64,000 bases of DNA. It comes from Arthrobacter sp. C2. GTDB lineage: Bacteria; Actinomycetota; Actinomycetes; Actinomycetales; Micrococcaceae. Location: the NCBI GenBank assembly GCA_024207135.1, contig CP042428.1, positions 1,178,001 to 1,242,000 on the forward strand, written 5' to 3'. Numbering within the stretch: position 1 is the stretch's first letter; every line of letters starts with the position of its first letter. A program made the translations under genes and the position numbers. The notes beneath the pieces are model-generated. The model searched no databases and was not told where the DNA came from. It worked only from the letters and a program-made list of their open reading frames with translations. Of this stretch, positions 1-9,166 are shown in pieces.

Positions 1-238
1 GTGCGTCCTCGGTCATGTCCTCGTCGATGTCCTGGGGGTGCAGCGAGTTGCCGCGGATGTCCTCCTTCAGTTCCCATTCGACCAGGTAGCTGTTGATCTC
101 CACATAGGCAAAGACCAACGGCGCCCCCAGTCCCTCCGCCAGCGTCCTCGCCTCGAGCACCACGCGCCGTGGCTGCTTCGGCAGCACCCCGACGACGATC
201 GGGCCCACTCCCCCGACGTTCGGCATTTCCTTGTCCAT
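1..238 (-). CDS. Universal stress protein family, 3'-truncated by the window edge
   Basis: The N-terminal 79 residues are present. After the start come GPIVVGVLPKQP and then VLEARTLAEGLGAPLVFAYVE, which is the first beta strand and helix of the UspA alpha/beta nucleotide-binding fold. The start ATG at 238 has an AAGGAGG box close upstream. The usual C-terminal glycine-rich ATP loop lies outside the window, so ATP binding cannot be judged. Family members are cytoplasmic proteins made under starvation or oxidative stress; the specific role here is unknown. Confidence 0.75.
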   Translation of the reverse strand, partial: MDKEMPNVGGVGPIVVGVLPKQPRRVVLEARTLAEGLGAPLVFAYVEINSYLVEWELKEDIRGNSLHPQDIDEDMTEDA

Positions 239-551
239 CTCGGCCTCCTTGCGTCGTTGCAATCCAACCTCTACCTATTTGGTATTTTCCGCCCATAGTC
301 TCGGGAGAGGAACAGCAACTGGCCTCGACCTTCCCGCCGACCGCCCGCTTTTGTCCGGTGCCACGAACCACCAGTCACTCGGGGCTTGCCGCCCGTCCAT
401 GTGAACGCGGACAGAGCGACATGCACCATCGATACGTTGGGATTCCATGCGTGCACCGGCATTGTCCCGGGGCCCGTAATCGGCAGCATTTGCCCAACGG
501 CGGATCTTGCCCGGGCGCGCATGGCTCTCGCATCCCCACATGAAGGAAGAC
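239..551. other. Intergenic region, 313 bp
   Basis: This is the divergent spacer between the stress protein on the minus strand and the secreted-protein stump on the plus strand. It should hold promoters for both, but no convincing -35/-10 pair was assigned. Open frames here look like G+C-driven shadows. Confidence 0.4.
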
Positions 552-785
552 ATGACCCAGACCCAGATTCCGGTGGTCCGGTACAAACGGGGCCTTGCCT
601 CGGCCGTACTGCTCGCCGTGCTCGGCGGGGCGTTTGCCGCACCCATTCCGTCCTTTGCCGCTTCGGCGGTTCCCACCGCCCCGGTCATCTCGACGACCGA
701 CACTACCTGGCAGTACCTTGATGATGGTTCGGATCGCCCTCATGTTCGCTGGATCCAGCGGAGCGATGGATGCATTCCGCAATAA
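552..785 (+). pseudogene. Stump of a secreted protein (signal peptide plus start of mature domain)
   Basis: The frame opens at an ATG preceded by GAAGGAAG. It encodes a Sec signal peptide: a basic start, then a hydrophobic core GLASAVLLAVLGGAFAAP with an Ala-rich cleavage region. The mature part begins with a short TTWQYLDDGSD segment. Such a segment occurs near the N terminus of large secreted actinobacterial hydrolases, for example metallophosphoesterase-type proteins. The frame then ends after 77 residues and a strong terminator follows directly. I read it as the 5' remnant of a deleted gene. A genuine small secreted peptide is the alternative. Confidence 0.45.
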
Positions 786-801
786 CGAAGTAACCGCTTA
801 A

Positions 802-841
802 GCCAAGGATCGCCCGACCTCGCGGTCGGGCGATCCTTGGC
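802..841. terminator. Bidirectional hairpin terminator
   Basis: An 18-bp perfect stem with a TCGC loop sits between the plus-strand stump and the convergent HAD phosphatase gene. Left arm 802-819, right arm 824-841. Confidence 0.8.
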
Positions 842-861
842 CTCTGGGCATCAAAGCAATT

Positions 862-1710
862 TCAAATCAGCCCCAGCTCCGCAAAAGCCGAGGCGATCCC
901 GTCGCGATTCGGCGGAAGCGCCGTGCGGTCGGCCAGCTCCAGCAGCCCGGGATGCGAGCCCTCGATGGCCACCCCAAGCCCCGCGAAGGCCACCATTTCC
1001 AGGTCGTTTTCCCCGTCGCCGAAGGCGATGGTGTCCGCCTGGCTGATTCCCAGGTGGCCGATGGCCACGGCGACGCCGTCGGCCTTGCTGATGCCGCGCC
1101 GGAACAGCTCCCCCGTGTGGCGCCCTTCGTCGGCGATGGAGTTCTCGACCACGGCGACATCCTCGCCGATCTCGGCCGCAATGCTTCCCACCGAGAGCGG
1201 TGCCTCGAACACAGAGATCTTCGCGAAGGACGGCAGCTCGGGGATCGGCGCCAGGGAACCCAGGATTGCCGAGGAGCCGGCGGCCCGGCCGTCGGGGCGT
1301 TGGCTGAAGTGCGCCTCGATGATTTCCCGCAGCCGCTGTTCCGCGGCGCGAGGGACGTGGAGTGATTCCGGGGATTCCAGGACGTAAACCGCGTCATGGG
1401 CGTCGAGGGCCGCAAGGGTCCGTGCCGCCATCTCGTCCGGGAACCGGCGGTCCATGAGGATTTCTCCGCCCACCTCCACGTACGCGCCGGCGCTGGCCAC
1501 CAGTCCGTCGAATCCGGCCTCCAGGATGTGTGCCGGAAGCATGGAGAGGGGACGGCCGGTGCAGAGCAGGACCTTGTGCCCGGCCGCGCGTGCCGCGCGG
1601 ACCGCTTGCGCATGGGCTTCCGGGACCACCCCGTAATCGGCATAGGTGCCGTCGACATCGAGGAAGACGGCGTGGATGGTTTTTACGGGTGTTTGGGACA
1701 TGGCGTGCAT
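862..1710 (-). CDS. Cof-type HAD-superfamily phosphatase
   Basis: This is a predicted cytoplasmic Mg-dependent phosphatase of about 282 residues. Motif I is AVFLDVDGTYADYG, with the nucleophile and acid/base aspartates at residues 18 and 20. Motif IV is GDGENDLEM near residue 230. The long cap between them is typical of the Cof/IIB subfamily, which dephosphorylates sugar phosphates and phosphorylated cofactors. I chose the ATG at 1710: a TAGACT -10-like box lies 8 nt upstream, so translation is probably leaderless. ATG 1701 is an alternative, and the longer upstream frame lacks family similarity. It follows the glycosyltransferase and debranching-enzyme genes on the same strand, so a sugar-phosphate substrate is plausible but inferred. 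Confidence 0.85.
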   Translation of the reverse strand: MHAMSQTPVKTIHAVFLDVDGTYADYGVVPEAHAQAVRAARAAGHKVLLCTGRPLSMLPAHILEAGFDGLVASAGAYVEVGGEILMDRRFPDEMAARTLAALDAHDAVYVLESPESLHVPRAAEQRLREIIEAHFSQRPDGRAAGSSAILGSLAPIPELPSFAKISVFEAPLSVGSIAAEIGEDVAVVENSIADEGRHTGELFRRGISKADGVAVAIGHLGISQADTIAFGDGENDLEMVAFAGLGVAIEGSHPGLLELADRTALPPNRDGIASAFAELGLI

Positions 1711-1793
1711 GCTCACCGAGTCTACCGGTGCCAGATGAACGCTTGGGTCCGGAGGATGCCCGGCGCCTTCCACCGCGGACCCGGGTCCGCCCA

Positions 1794-2837
1794 TCAGGCC
1801 GGGACCGCACGCGATGCCAGGGCACCTGCCAGGCATTTTTCATAGAACGCCACGTGTTCGCCGACCATGCGGCGGATCCCGAAGGTGGTTTCCGTCGCCC
1901 GGCGGCAGTTCCCGCGGTCCAGCTGTGCGCACCCGGGCAGGGCTGCGGCCAGTGCCTTGGGCGTCTCACGCAGAAAGCCGGTGACTCCGTCAACCACGAT
2001 CTCCGGGGCAGCGCCGCGCAACGTGCTGAGCACTGGGGTGCCGGTGGCCATGGCCTCGATCATGACCATGCCGAAGGGCTCGTCCCACTGCAACGGATTG
2101 AGCAGTGCAAAGGCGTCGCCCAGCAGGGCGAACTTTTCCGCGGCCCCCAGCTCGCCCACGTACTCGATGGTTCCGCCAAGCTCGGACCGGATGACCTGCT
2201 GGAAGTACTCCTGCTCCCCCGCGCTGCGCATCTTCGCCGCAATGCGCAGGGGCACCCCGGCGCGGCGTGCCACCCTGATGGCGGTCAACACGCCCTTGTT
2301 CGGGTGCATGCGGCCCAGGAAGCAGGCATAGCCGCCGCTCCCGGCACCCACCGGGATCTGCGTGGCATCGATGCCGTGGTGGATGACGCCGGACACCGCC
2401 ACCCCCGTCGCCGTCATGGACTGGTGCCGGGAGATCGCCACCAGCGATGCGCATTGGGCCACGGCGGAATAGACGGGCAGGAAGCGGTCGTCCATGGCGT
2501 TGTGGGCCGTGGACACCACGGGGATCCGGTGCCCCGCCAGACGCAGCAGCGGGCCCGACAACGTGTGGTCGTGAATGATGTCCACCGCACCCAACTGCGC
2601 GTAGGCGTTGAGCACGTGCCGCAATTCGTCCTGGCCCCTGCCCAGGTGCCGGGGCTCGGGCGGCAGGCTTCCGGCCACCTGGGCCACCGGGCTGGTGCTG
2701 CCCGCCGCCGCGGCCAGCAACACCTCGTGCCCCAGCTCCGCCAGTCCGCGCGCCAGCAGGCCCACGACCGCTTCGGTGCCGCCGTAGCCTGCCGGCGGCA
2801 CGGTGAGCCACGGCGGGGCGATAAGTCCAATGCGCAT
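1794..2837 (-). CDS. GT4-family glycosyltransferase
   Basis: This is a 347-residue GT-B glycosyltransferase. The N terminus has the donor/acceptor fold start MRIGLIAPPW, then a glycine-rich PAGYGGTE loop and HDHTLSG. The C-terminal domain has CFLGRMHPNKG and, near residue 250, EPFGMVMIEAMATGTPV, which contains the EX7E nucleotide-sugar site of GT4 enzymes. A GGAAAGGGGAA ribosome site precedes the ATG. The gene starts 24 bp after the debranching enzyme stop, so the two are probably cotranscribed. Some alpha-glucan or compatible-solute clusters pair such genes. The real donor and acceptor are unknown. Confidence 0.85.
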   Translation of the reverse strand: MRIGLIAPPWLTVPPAGYGGTEAVVGLLARGLAELGHEVLLAAAAGSTSPVAQVAGSLPPEPRHLGRGQDELRHVLNAYAQLGAVDIIHDHTLSGPLLRLAGHRIPVVSTAHNAMDDRFLPVYSAVAQCASLVAISRHQSMTATGVAVSGVIHHGIDATQIPVGAGSGGYACFLGRMHPNKGVLTAIRVARRAGVPLRIAAKMRSAGEQEYFQQVIRSELGGTIEYVGELGAAEKFALLGDAFALLNPLQWDEPFGMVMIEAMATGTPVLSTLRGAAPEIVVDGVTGFLRETPKALAAALPGCAQLDRGNCRRATETTFGIRRMVGEHVAFYEKCLAGALASRAVPA

Positions 2838-2861
2838 GGTTGTTCCCCTTTCCGTCCCGGC

Positions 2862-5018
2862 TCAGGCCGTGCCGGGCATGACATCGAGCATGTCCGCCAA
2901 CGGCCCGCGCCGGCCGCGCCGCACTTCCAGGTCCTCCTTGACTCCCTCGAGGTGGAACCGGGTGCCGTTGGCGGTGAGGTTGATCTTGTTATCCCCCACG
3001 GTGATGTTGCGCAGGTGCACCTTGCCCCACTCGGCGGGCAGCACCGGGTCCAGGTAGAGCTTCCCCTCGGTCAGCACCGGATCCAGGCGCAGCATGACGC
3101 GCAGCAGGTGCATGGGCGCCGCGGCCGCCCACGCCTGTGGGGAGCATGAGGTGGGGTAGGGCACGGGCACCGGATGGCTGGAGCGGTCCAGGCCGCAGAA
3201 GAGCTCGGGCAATCGCCCGTCGTGGAACGCGGCGGCCTCCATCAGGGACGTCGCCACGCGCTGGGATTCGGCAACGAATCCATAGCGCATCAACCCGCCC
3301 GCGATGAGCGCATTCTCATGCGGCCACACCGATCCGTTGTGGTAGCTGGCCGGGTTGTAGGCCTTCATCCGGCTCGAGAGCGTGCGCACGCCCCACCCGG
3401 TGAACATCTCCGGGGACATCAGCGTCCTGGCCACCTGCGGCGCCTTGTCATGGTCCACGATTCCGCTCCACAGGCTGTGGCCCATGTTCGAGGCGCAGGA
3501 GTCCACCTGGCGCCCGTCCCCGTCGATGGCCAGGGCGAAGTAGCCGCGGTCGGCCATCCAGAACTTCTCGTTGAACCGGTCCTTGAGCCGCCGGGCCTTG
3601 GCGGCATAGTGCTGCGTCGTTTCCTCGTCGCCCGCTTGCTGGGCGATCAGCGCGCGGGCCAGGTAAGCGGTGTAGACGTAGCCCTGGACCTCGCACAGGG
3701 CCAGCGGGGCTTCGGCGACCCGGCCGTCGGCAAAGGTGACCCCGTCCCAGGAATCCTTCCAGCCCTGGTTGGCCAGGCCCGTGGGGGTGGAACGCCGGTA
3801 GGCCAGGAATCCGTGGGGGTCCTTCGCGCACGTGCGCTCGATCCAGCCCAGCGCCGCGTCGATGGCGGGCAGCAGCCGGTGCAGCGTCTGGCCACCGACT
3901 CCCCACCGGGTCAGCTCGCCGGCCACGGTGACAAACAGCGGCGTGGAATCGACCGAGCCGAAGTACGCGCCCGAGCTGCCCAGTTCCGGGGACTGCGAGG
4001 ATCCCAGGCGCACCTCGTGCAGGATCTTGCCCGGCTCTTCCTCGGTCTGCGGGTTGGTCCCCGTGCCCTGGAGTTCGGCCAGCGCCTGGATGGTTCCCAG
4101 TGCCAGCGAGGAGTCCACGGAGAGCGAGAGGAACGAGGCCAGCAGGGAATCGCGCCCGAAGAGCGCCATGAACCACGGCGCCCCTGCGGCCACCACCACA
4201 CGGCCATCGTGCGCGGCGTCGAAGATGCGAAGCGAGCCCAAATCCCGCCGCCCGGTCAGCAGCGCCCGGCCCACCTCGTAGTGTGCGACCTCAACGGAAG
4301 GCACTTGTTCCTTCCACTCGCGCTGGCGCACCGCCGGAAAACTGGCGGCCCCGGCTGCCTGCCCCATGCGCGCATCCTGCTCCGAGCCACGTCCGTCGAT
4401 GGACGGTTCGATGGCCACCTCCGTCACCCATTCGCCCTGCGGCGGCAGCGCGATGCGGTACTCAAGCCCCCCGGGCGCCGCGACGGCCTGGTAATCGCGG
4501 ATGCGGACCAGAAGCCGGTGGTCGCCGGCGGTCCCGCTGAATTCCAGCCCGTCCTTTCCGTGGTGCGACATCGAGCCGTCGCCCGCGCGGCGGATCCCGG
4601 CCTTGACGTCGAAGAGGTCGGCGAAGTCGGCACTGACCTCCAGCTGCACGGTGACGGCGAAGGTTTCATTGGAGTAGTTGTGCACCACGATGCGCTCGAC
4701 CATGCCCCCGTCGAGGCTGCGGTGGCGTTCGACAATCACATGGCTTTCGGATTCCAGGGCGTTGCCGCCCACCCTGCCCACGAACATCGCCCGGTAGGGC
4801 TCAATCGCGGTGCCGGCCAGGGGCTCCACGTCCTTGCCGTTGACCCGCAGCCGCCAGCCGGAGACAAACCGGGTGTCGCGGAAGAAGAACCCGTGCGGTC
4901 GGGTGCCGTCCATGTCCCCGTTGGCGGCCGCCAACGCGAACGTGGTTCCATTCAGGATGGTGACGGCCCCGGGACCCGCCGACCGGGCGCCGACACCGGA
5001 GGTCCAGGCGCTGGTCAT
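2862..5018 (-). CDS. Amylo-alpha-1,6-glucosidase / glycogen debranching-type protein
   Basis: The product is 718 residues. The N-terminal domain (about 1-220) carries NGTTFALAAANGDMDG followed by HGFFFRDTRFVSGW, the signature of the GDE N-terminal domain. The rest is an (alpha/alpha)6 toroid with WFMALFGRDSLLASFLSL, NQGWKDSWDGV and YNPASYHNGSVWPHENALIA, as in GH15- and trehalase-like glucosidases. It would hydrolyse alpha-1,6 branches or related alpha-glucosides in the cytoplasm. I start at ATG 5018 (MTSAWTSG) because family similarity begins there and a purine-rich GGAAGAA box precedes it; the frame runs further upstream without similarity. It is the first gene of the minus-strand group with the GT4 gene. 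Confidence 0.88.
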   Translation of the reverse strand: MTSAWTSGVGARSAGPGAVTILNGTTFALAAANGDMDGTRPHGFFFRDTRFVSGWRLRVNGKDVEPLAGTAIEPYRAMFVGRVGGNALESESHVIVERHRSLDGGMVERIVVHNYSNETFAVTVQLEVSADFADLFDVKAGIRRAGDGSMSHHGKDGLEFSGTAGDHRLLVRIRDYQAVAAPGGLEYRIALPPQGEWVTEVAIEPSIDGRGSEQDARMGQAAGAASFPAVRQREWKEQVPSVEVAHYEVGRALLTGRRDLGSLRIFDAAHDGRVVVAAGAPWFMALFGRDSLLASFLSLSVDSSLALGTIQALAELQGTGTNPQTEEEPGKILHEVRLGSSQSPELGSSGAYFGSVDSTPLFVTVAGELTRWGVGGQTLHRLLPAIDAALGWIERTCAKDPHGFLAYRRSTPTGLANQGWKDSWDGVTFADGRVAEAPLALCEVQGYVYTAYLARALIAQQAGDEETTQHYAAKARRLKDRFNEKFWMADRGYFALAIDGDGRQVDSCASNMGHSLWSGIVDHDKAPQVARTLMSPEMFTGWGVRTLSSRMKAYNPASYHNGSVWPHENALIAGGLMRYGFVAESQRVATSLMEAAAFHDGRLPELFCGLDRSSHPVPVPYPTSCSPQAWAAAAPMHLLRVMLRLDPVLTEGKLYLDPVLPAEWGKVHLRNITVGDNKINLTANGTRFHLEGVKEDLEVRRGRRGPLADMLDVMPGTA

Positions 5019-5370
5019 GTTCTTCCACTCCGACTTTTGCCCCCGCGATGCCGTGCGCCGCGGCCGGTGGGGAACGGTGCCTTCAGCCGATTGGCGGCAA
5101 TGGCCGCGTTTGGTGCAGGGGTGTGCCTGTGGGAATGCATCATCAATGTCCATCGATCGTGCACGCTGCGGCCCGCTGCTTGACCTCACTTCACAGCCTA
5201 ATCCGGCGGCCGCGTCCGGGGAAGAACTTTGCGCGGGTTCGCGGGCACCACCCTGGTACGTTGTTTTCCTTCCATGCCGGCGGCCTTGGCCGTAGGCTGG
5301 GCAGCAGCAGCGGACCCCGCCGGTACGGCACGATCCCGGTCCCATCCGGCGCACGATTCCAGGAGCATCC
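5019..5370. other. Divergent intergenic region, 352 bp
   Basis: It separates the debranching-enzyme group from the plus-strand pair at 5371. It must hold both promoters; no clear coding sequence is seen. Confidence 0.4.
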
Positions 5371-5874
5371 ATGAACGATTTCCGGGGCGTCAGCCACCAG
5401 ACGCTGTCCAACTACCTCAACCAGCACCTGCTGGGATCCGAGGGCGGGGTCAACGCCTTCCGCGCCGCGGCCGACACCTGGAAGGGCACGGCGCAGGAAC
5501 CGATGCTGCTCTCGCTGGCCCGCCAGGTGATGGCAGACCAAGAGGACCTGCAAAACATGGTCCACCGGCTCGGCTACGGCGGGCACCCGCTGAAGCTCAC
5601 CCTCAGCCATGCGGTGCGCGCCGTGGGTCGGGTGAACCCGGTGAACCTGCTGCGCAAGCGCAAGGCCGGCCTGGCGCAGGTGGAACTCGACGTGCTCATC
5701 GGCATGCTCAACGCCAAGCTGGCCATGTGGGACACGCTGCAGCTGGTGGCCGGCAAGGACCACCGCTTCGACACCGCCCTGCTGGGCGACCTCAAGGTGC
5801 GCGCCAACGACCAGATCACCCAGGTCAAGGAAATCATCGAGGCCACCTGGGAGGAACGCTTCTTCGCCGGATAG
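5371..5874 (+). CDS. Hypothetical helical protein
   Basis: This encodes 167 residues, predicted mostly alpha-helical, with no signal peptide or membrane segment. It begins MNDFRGVSHQTLSNYLNQHLLG. I do not recognise the family. The codon use and the clean ATG start preceded by AGGAGCATCC support a real gene. Its stop lies 26 bp before the FAD oxidoreductase, so the two are probably cotranscribed. Confidence 0.7.
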   Translation: MNDFRGVSHQTLSNYLNQHLLGSEGGVNAFRAAADTWKGTAQEPMLLSLARQVMADQEDLQNMVHRLGYGGHPLKLTLSHAVRAVGRVNPVNLLRKRKAGLAQVELDVLIGMLNAKLAMWDTLQLVAGKDHRFDTALLGDLKVRANDQITQVKEIIEATWEERFFAG

Positions 5875-5900
5875 GCGTGCGGAAAGGAATCCCCGTCCCC

Positions 5901-7373
5901 ATGACACGATCAGCAATCATCGTCGGCGCCGGGCCCAACGGCCTGGCCGCCGCGGCCCGGCTGGCCGAGCACGGTGCCCAGGTCACCATCTATGAACAGG
6001 GGCCACACGTGGGCGGGGCAGCGCGCTCCGCCGACGCCCTGGGGCCGGGAACCACCGTGGATTTGGGTGCCGCGGCCCATCCCTTTGGCATCGGCAGCCC
6101 CGCCTTCCGCCACCTGGGACTGGAAAGCCACGGCCTGCGCTGGCTGCACCACCGCTACCCCATGGCCCATCCGCTGGAGTCCGGACCCAGCGCGCTGCTG
6201 CACCCGGACCTGGAGGACACCTCCGCGACCCTGGGCGAGGACGCGAACGCGTGGCGGCTGCTGCACCGGGCGGTGGCCGGGCATCCGCTCGAGTCTCTTG
6301 CCAACGCCACCGGCCCGCTGCTGCGCATGCCTCCGCACCCCGCACTGATGGCCGGCTTCGGTGCCCGCGCGCTGTGGCCAGCCGGGCCGTTGGCACGGCT
6401 GGTCTTCCGCACCGAGGCCGCCCGCGCCCTCTTCGCCGGATCGGCCGCCCACTCCATGCTGCCGCTGGGCCACCCGTTCACCGCCGGCTTCGCGGTGCTC
6501 TTCGGCGGCCTGGGCCAGTCCCTGGGCTGGCCGGTGGCACGCGGCGGCACCCAGGCAATCATCAACGCACTGATGCAGCACCTGGCCCTGGCCGGAGTCC
6601 AGGTGCACACCAATTCGCCGGTGCGGGACCTGCGCGAGCTCCCGGCCAGCGACGCGATCCTGCTGGATGTGACCCCGCGGCAGCTCCTGCAACTTTCCGG
6701 AACCGGCATCGGCGGGCGCTACGCCGAACACCTGCGCCGCTGGAAGTACGGGCCCGGCGCCTACAAGGTCGACTACCTGCTCGACGGCCCGATCCCGTGG
6801 CGCGACGAGCGCACCGCGCACGCCGGAACCGTGCACGTGTGCGGCAACCTTGCCGAGGTGACGGCCGCCGAACACGAAGTGGGCAGCGGCCGGCTGCCCG
6901 GGCGCCCCTTCGTGATGCTCGCCCAGCCCTCGGCGGTGGACGAATCCCGGGCGGCCGAGGGCCGCCAGGTCATCTGGAGCTACGCGCACGTTCCCAACGG
7001 CTGCACCGCCCAGGCCGGGGCGCTGGTCGACCGGCAGATCGAACGCTTCGCCCCGGGCTTCGGGGAGCGGGTGATCGGGCGCGTGGAAACTCCGCCGCGC
7101 GCGTTGGAGGACTGGAACCCGAACCTCGTCGGCGGGGACATCGGCGGCGGCTCGCTGCGCGGCACCCAGCAGCTGCTGCGGCCGGCCCCGACGCTGCGTC
7201 CGTACCATGCCGGGGCGCCGGGGCTCTACATCTGTTCCTCTTCCACGCCCCCGGGCGGCGGGGTGCACGGGATGGCCGGCTGGCATGCCGCCCGCGCGGT
7301 GCTGCGGGATTGGGGCGTCGCGGTGCTTCCCACCCGGAGCCCGGCCGCGGAGCCGCGGCCCGGTTCCCGGTAA
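5901..7373 (+). CDS. Phytoene-desaturase-like NAD(P)/FAD-dependent oxidoreductase
   Basis: The product is 490 residues. The N terminus is a perfect dinucleotide-binding fingerprint (AIIVGAGPNGLAAAARLAEHG) followed by YEQGPHVGGAARS, as in CrtI/phytoene desaturase and related flavin amine-oxidase folds. A conserved FAD-contact motif near the C terminus, GLYICSSSTPPGGGVHGMAGWHAA, completes the flavoprotein signature. The substrate cannot be told: no carotenoid biosynthesis genes are nearby. The start at 5901 is set by a GGAAAGGA box. It is the second gene of a pair with the hypothetical protein at 5371. Confidence 0.85.
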   Translation: MTRSAIIVGAGPNGLAAAARLAEHGAQVTIYEQGPHVGGAARSADALGPGTTVDLGAAAHPFGIGSPAFRHLGLESHGLRWLHHRYPMAHPLESGPSALLHPDLEDTSATLGEDANAWRLLHRAVAGHPLESLANATGPLLRMPPHPALMAGFGARALWPAGPLARLVFRTEAARALFAGSAAHSMLPLGHPFTAGFAVLFGGLGQSLGWPVARGGTQAIINALMQHLALAGVQVHTNSPVRDLRELPASDAILLDVTPRQLLQLSGTGIGGRYAEHLRRWKYGPGAYKVDYLLDGPIPWRDERTAHAGTVHVCGNLAEVTAAEHEVGSGRLPGRPFVMLAQPSAVDESRAAEGRQVIWSYAHVPNGCTAQAGALVDRQIERFAPGFGERVIGRVETPPRALEDWNPNLVGGDIGGGSLRGTQQLLRPAPTLRPYHAGAPGLYICSSSTPPGGGVHGMAGWHAARAVLRDWGVAVLPTRSPAAEPRPGSR

Positions 7374-7781
7374 CGCAGCGCACCGCCCGGGGCCGGATGC
7401 TGCGACAGCCGAATCACCTGGGCGCCAGCGGGCGGCTCTGGCCAACGCGCTGTAGGAGGGCAAGCGTGAGGTGGCGGCAGGGGCCCGACCGGCATAACGC
7501 CGCGGATCGAAAGCCCCGCCATCACCCTTCCCTGCAACGGGGCCAACAACCGCGCCGGACCGCACCGTCGCCCGCGTGCTGGCGGTGCGCCGAGGGGGAA
7601 CCGCCAAGCTCTCCGGGATCGAACACTATTCCGAGACCGACGAGCCTTGAAAACGCGGGGAAGGAGAAGGCGATGTCGGCCGCCGAGGACAGCCACCTAC
7701 CCGGGCTGGCGCGGGCCGGTGGCTCGCGCCAGCCCGCTGGAATGCCGGGGCATCGACTAGGGGCCGGACACGGTCGCACTC
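7374..7781. other. Intergenic region, 408 bp, with one weak small frame
   Basis: No recognised gene. A 40-codon frame at 7673-7795 has a good ribosome site (AAGGAGAAGG) but low-complexity coding. It may be the broken front of the frame at 7782. Confidence 0.35.
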
Positions 7782-7973
7782 GTGGTCCCCCATGATCCGA
7801 CGTCGGACACGGCGCTGCTGAACGAGGCGACGGCCGCGGCCACTGCCCTGGATTGGAAGCTGCAGGATCCGGTCAACATCCCGGTGCTCGGGTTGCCGGA
7901 TATTACGCATGCCGAGAGCCGCGAGGAGGGACCCAGCGCCGGGCGCCGAGCCCCGGCGACCGTCCCTCCCTAG
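7782..7973 (+). CDS. Small hypothetical frame, possibly a broken gene
   Basis: This is a GTG-initiated frame of 63 residues whose central part, ALLNEATAAATALDWKLQDP, reads like protein rather than noise. The tail is Arg/Pro-rich. A shorter frame at 7673 with a strong ribosome site overlaps its start in another phase, so both could be halves of one frameshifted gene. Family unknown. The end overlaps the stop of the convergent GAF-ANTAR gene by a few bases. Confidence 0.3.
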   Translation: MVPHDPTSDTALLNEATAAATALDWKLQDPVNIPVLGLPDITHAESREEGPSAGRRAPATVPP

Positions 7974-8686
7974 CCTTCGAAGTGCGTGGACACCGCTGCG
8001 CTGGTGGTGGAGGCGATGACCGCCTCAGCCACGTGGCGAAGCTTGATGTTCCGCGAGCTGGAGGCCGATTTCAGGATTTCGACGGCCCGATCCTGGCTGC
8101 ACTTGTTTTGGCCCATGATGATGCCCACCGCCAGATCGATCGCGGTCCGCGACGCCAGCGCCAGCTTCAGGTTTTCCTCGTTGTCCCGGAGCTTGGCCAT
8201 CGTCACCGCTAGGTTCAGCAGTGCCGAGGCATGCTCGGCATGGGATTCCGCCTGCAGAATGGCCTGGTCGTCGAACGCGTGGGTTCTCATCGAGTAGAGG
8301 TTGATTGCCGCGGTGTCCTCGGAATTCAATGTCAAGGGGACGGCCAGCATGGAACGCACCCCGGCGTTGTGGATCTCCGCGAAGTACCCGGGCCAGCGGC
8401 CATCGGCGGAGATGTCGGGGACACTGATGGTGCGGTGTTCGCTGCACGCGGTCAGGCACGGACCTTCACCAAAGTCGTACTGCACCTCATCGAGGGTCTG
8501 GGCCAAGGCGCTGTTGCTTGCCACCGTTCCCACCCGCTTGTGCCTGCGCAGGGTGATGCCGACGTGCACCGGCGCCCCGGGTACAGACAATTCGTCGGCG
8601 CTGACATGAGCTAATGCGTTTAGAAACGATTCAAGGTCGTATGTTTCGACCAGGAGATCCCTGAGGTATTCGTTTACCGCGATCAT
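7970..8686 (-). CDS. GAF and ANTAR domain transcription antiterminator-type regulator
   Basis: The product is 238 residues. Residues ~20-160 form a GAF sensor domain with DEVQYDFGEGPCLTA and the RSMLAVPL core. The C-terminal ~60 residues are an ANTAR RNA-binding domain: RTAIDLAVGIIMGQNKCSQDRAVEILKSAS, with the conserved Ala and Gly residues and a final helix RHVAEAVI. Such proteins bind paired hexaloop hairpins in leader RNAs and prevent termination in response to a ligand or signal. The gene is monocistronic. Neither the signal nor the target RNA is visible; no obvious ANTAR hairpin pair was found in its own leader. Confidence 0.9.
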   Translation of the reverse strand: MIAVNEYLRDLLVETYDLESFLNALAHVSADELSVPGAPVHVGITLRRHKRVGTVASNSALAQTLDEVQYDFGEGPCLTACSEHRTISVPDISADGRWPGYFAEIHNAGVRSMLAVPLTLNSEDTAAINLYSMRTHAFDDQAILQAESHAEHASALLNLAVTMAKLRDNEENLKLALASRTAIDLAVGIIMGQNKCSQDRAVEILKSASSSRNIKLRHVAEAVIASTTSAAVSTHFEG

Positions 8687-9154
8687 CAGTCAACCTTTCA
8701 AGCATTGCCCCTCATATCGACTCGGTTTCGGCTTTCCCTCGACGATGTGAAAACACTATCAAATTGAAGCCGCCCGATGGTCGCCTGGGCCAACCCCGTC
8801 GGCCCAGCCCCCTGCTATCCCCAGAATACGGGTTTTTCGTCCACTTACAAGGCAAAGTTCGTGCGTGCCTGCGGTCCGGGTCCCCCGGTTTCCGGGATTC
8901 CCGCAAGACCGTTGCGTGGCCGTGTTTCAAGCGGCTTTTCGCCGTCCCGAGTGCGCCTGCGGAGGAAGCCGGGCCATGGGCCGCAGCGCAGGACGTGCAC
9001 TGCAGCAGGGGTGTGTCGCACACCAGCGGCGGCGGGCGGTTGGAACACGACGGCCGGATCCTTTCCGCAGCTCCGAACGCACCCCGCGAGATACGAAAAT
9101 CCACCCGTGCACCGGGCGCGTTGCAAAAGCAGAGACTGCCACGAAGTATCGGTC
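8687..9154. other. Intergenic region, 468 bp
   Basis: This is the divergent spacer between the GAF-ANTAR gene and the gene at 9167. Overlapping frames on both strands are Arg/Pro/Gly-rich shadows. Nothing recognised. Confidence 0.4.
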
Positions 9155-9160
9155 TACGAT
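9155..9160 (+). promoter_or_regulatory. -10 box for a leaderless gene
   Basis: TACGAT lies 6 nt before the ATG at 9167, which places the transcript start at or next to the start codon. Confidence 0.5.
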
Positions 9161-9166
9161 TAATCC

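Noticed and set aside
7673-7795. 40-codon frame with a strong ribosome site
   Set aside because: The coding part is low complexity and overlaps a better frame. It could be half of a broken gene, so it is only mentioned with the spacer.
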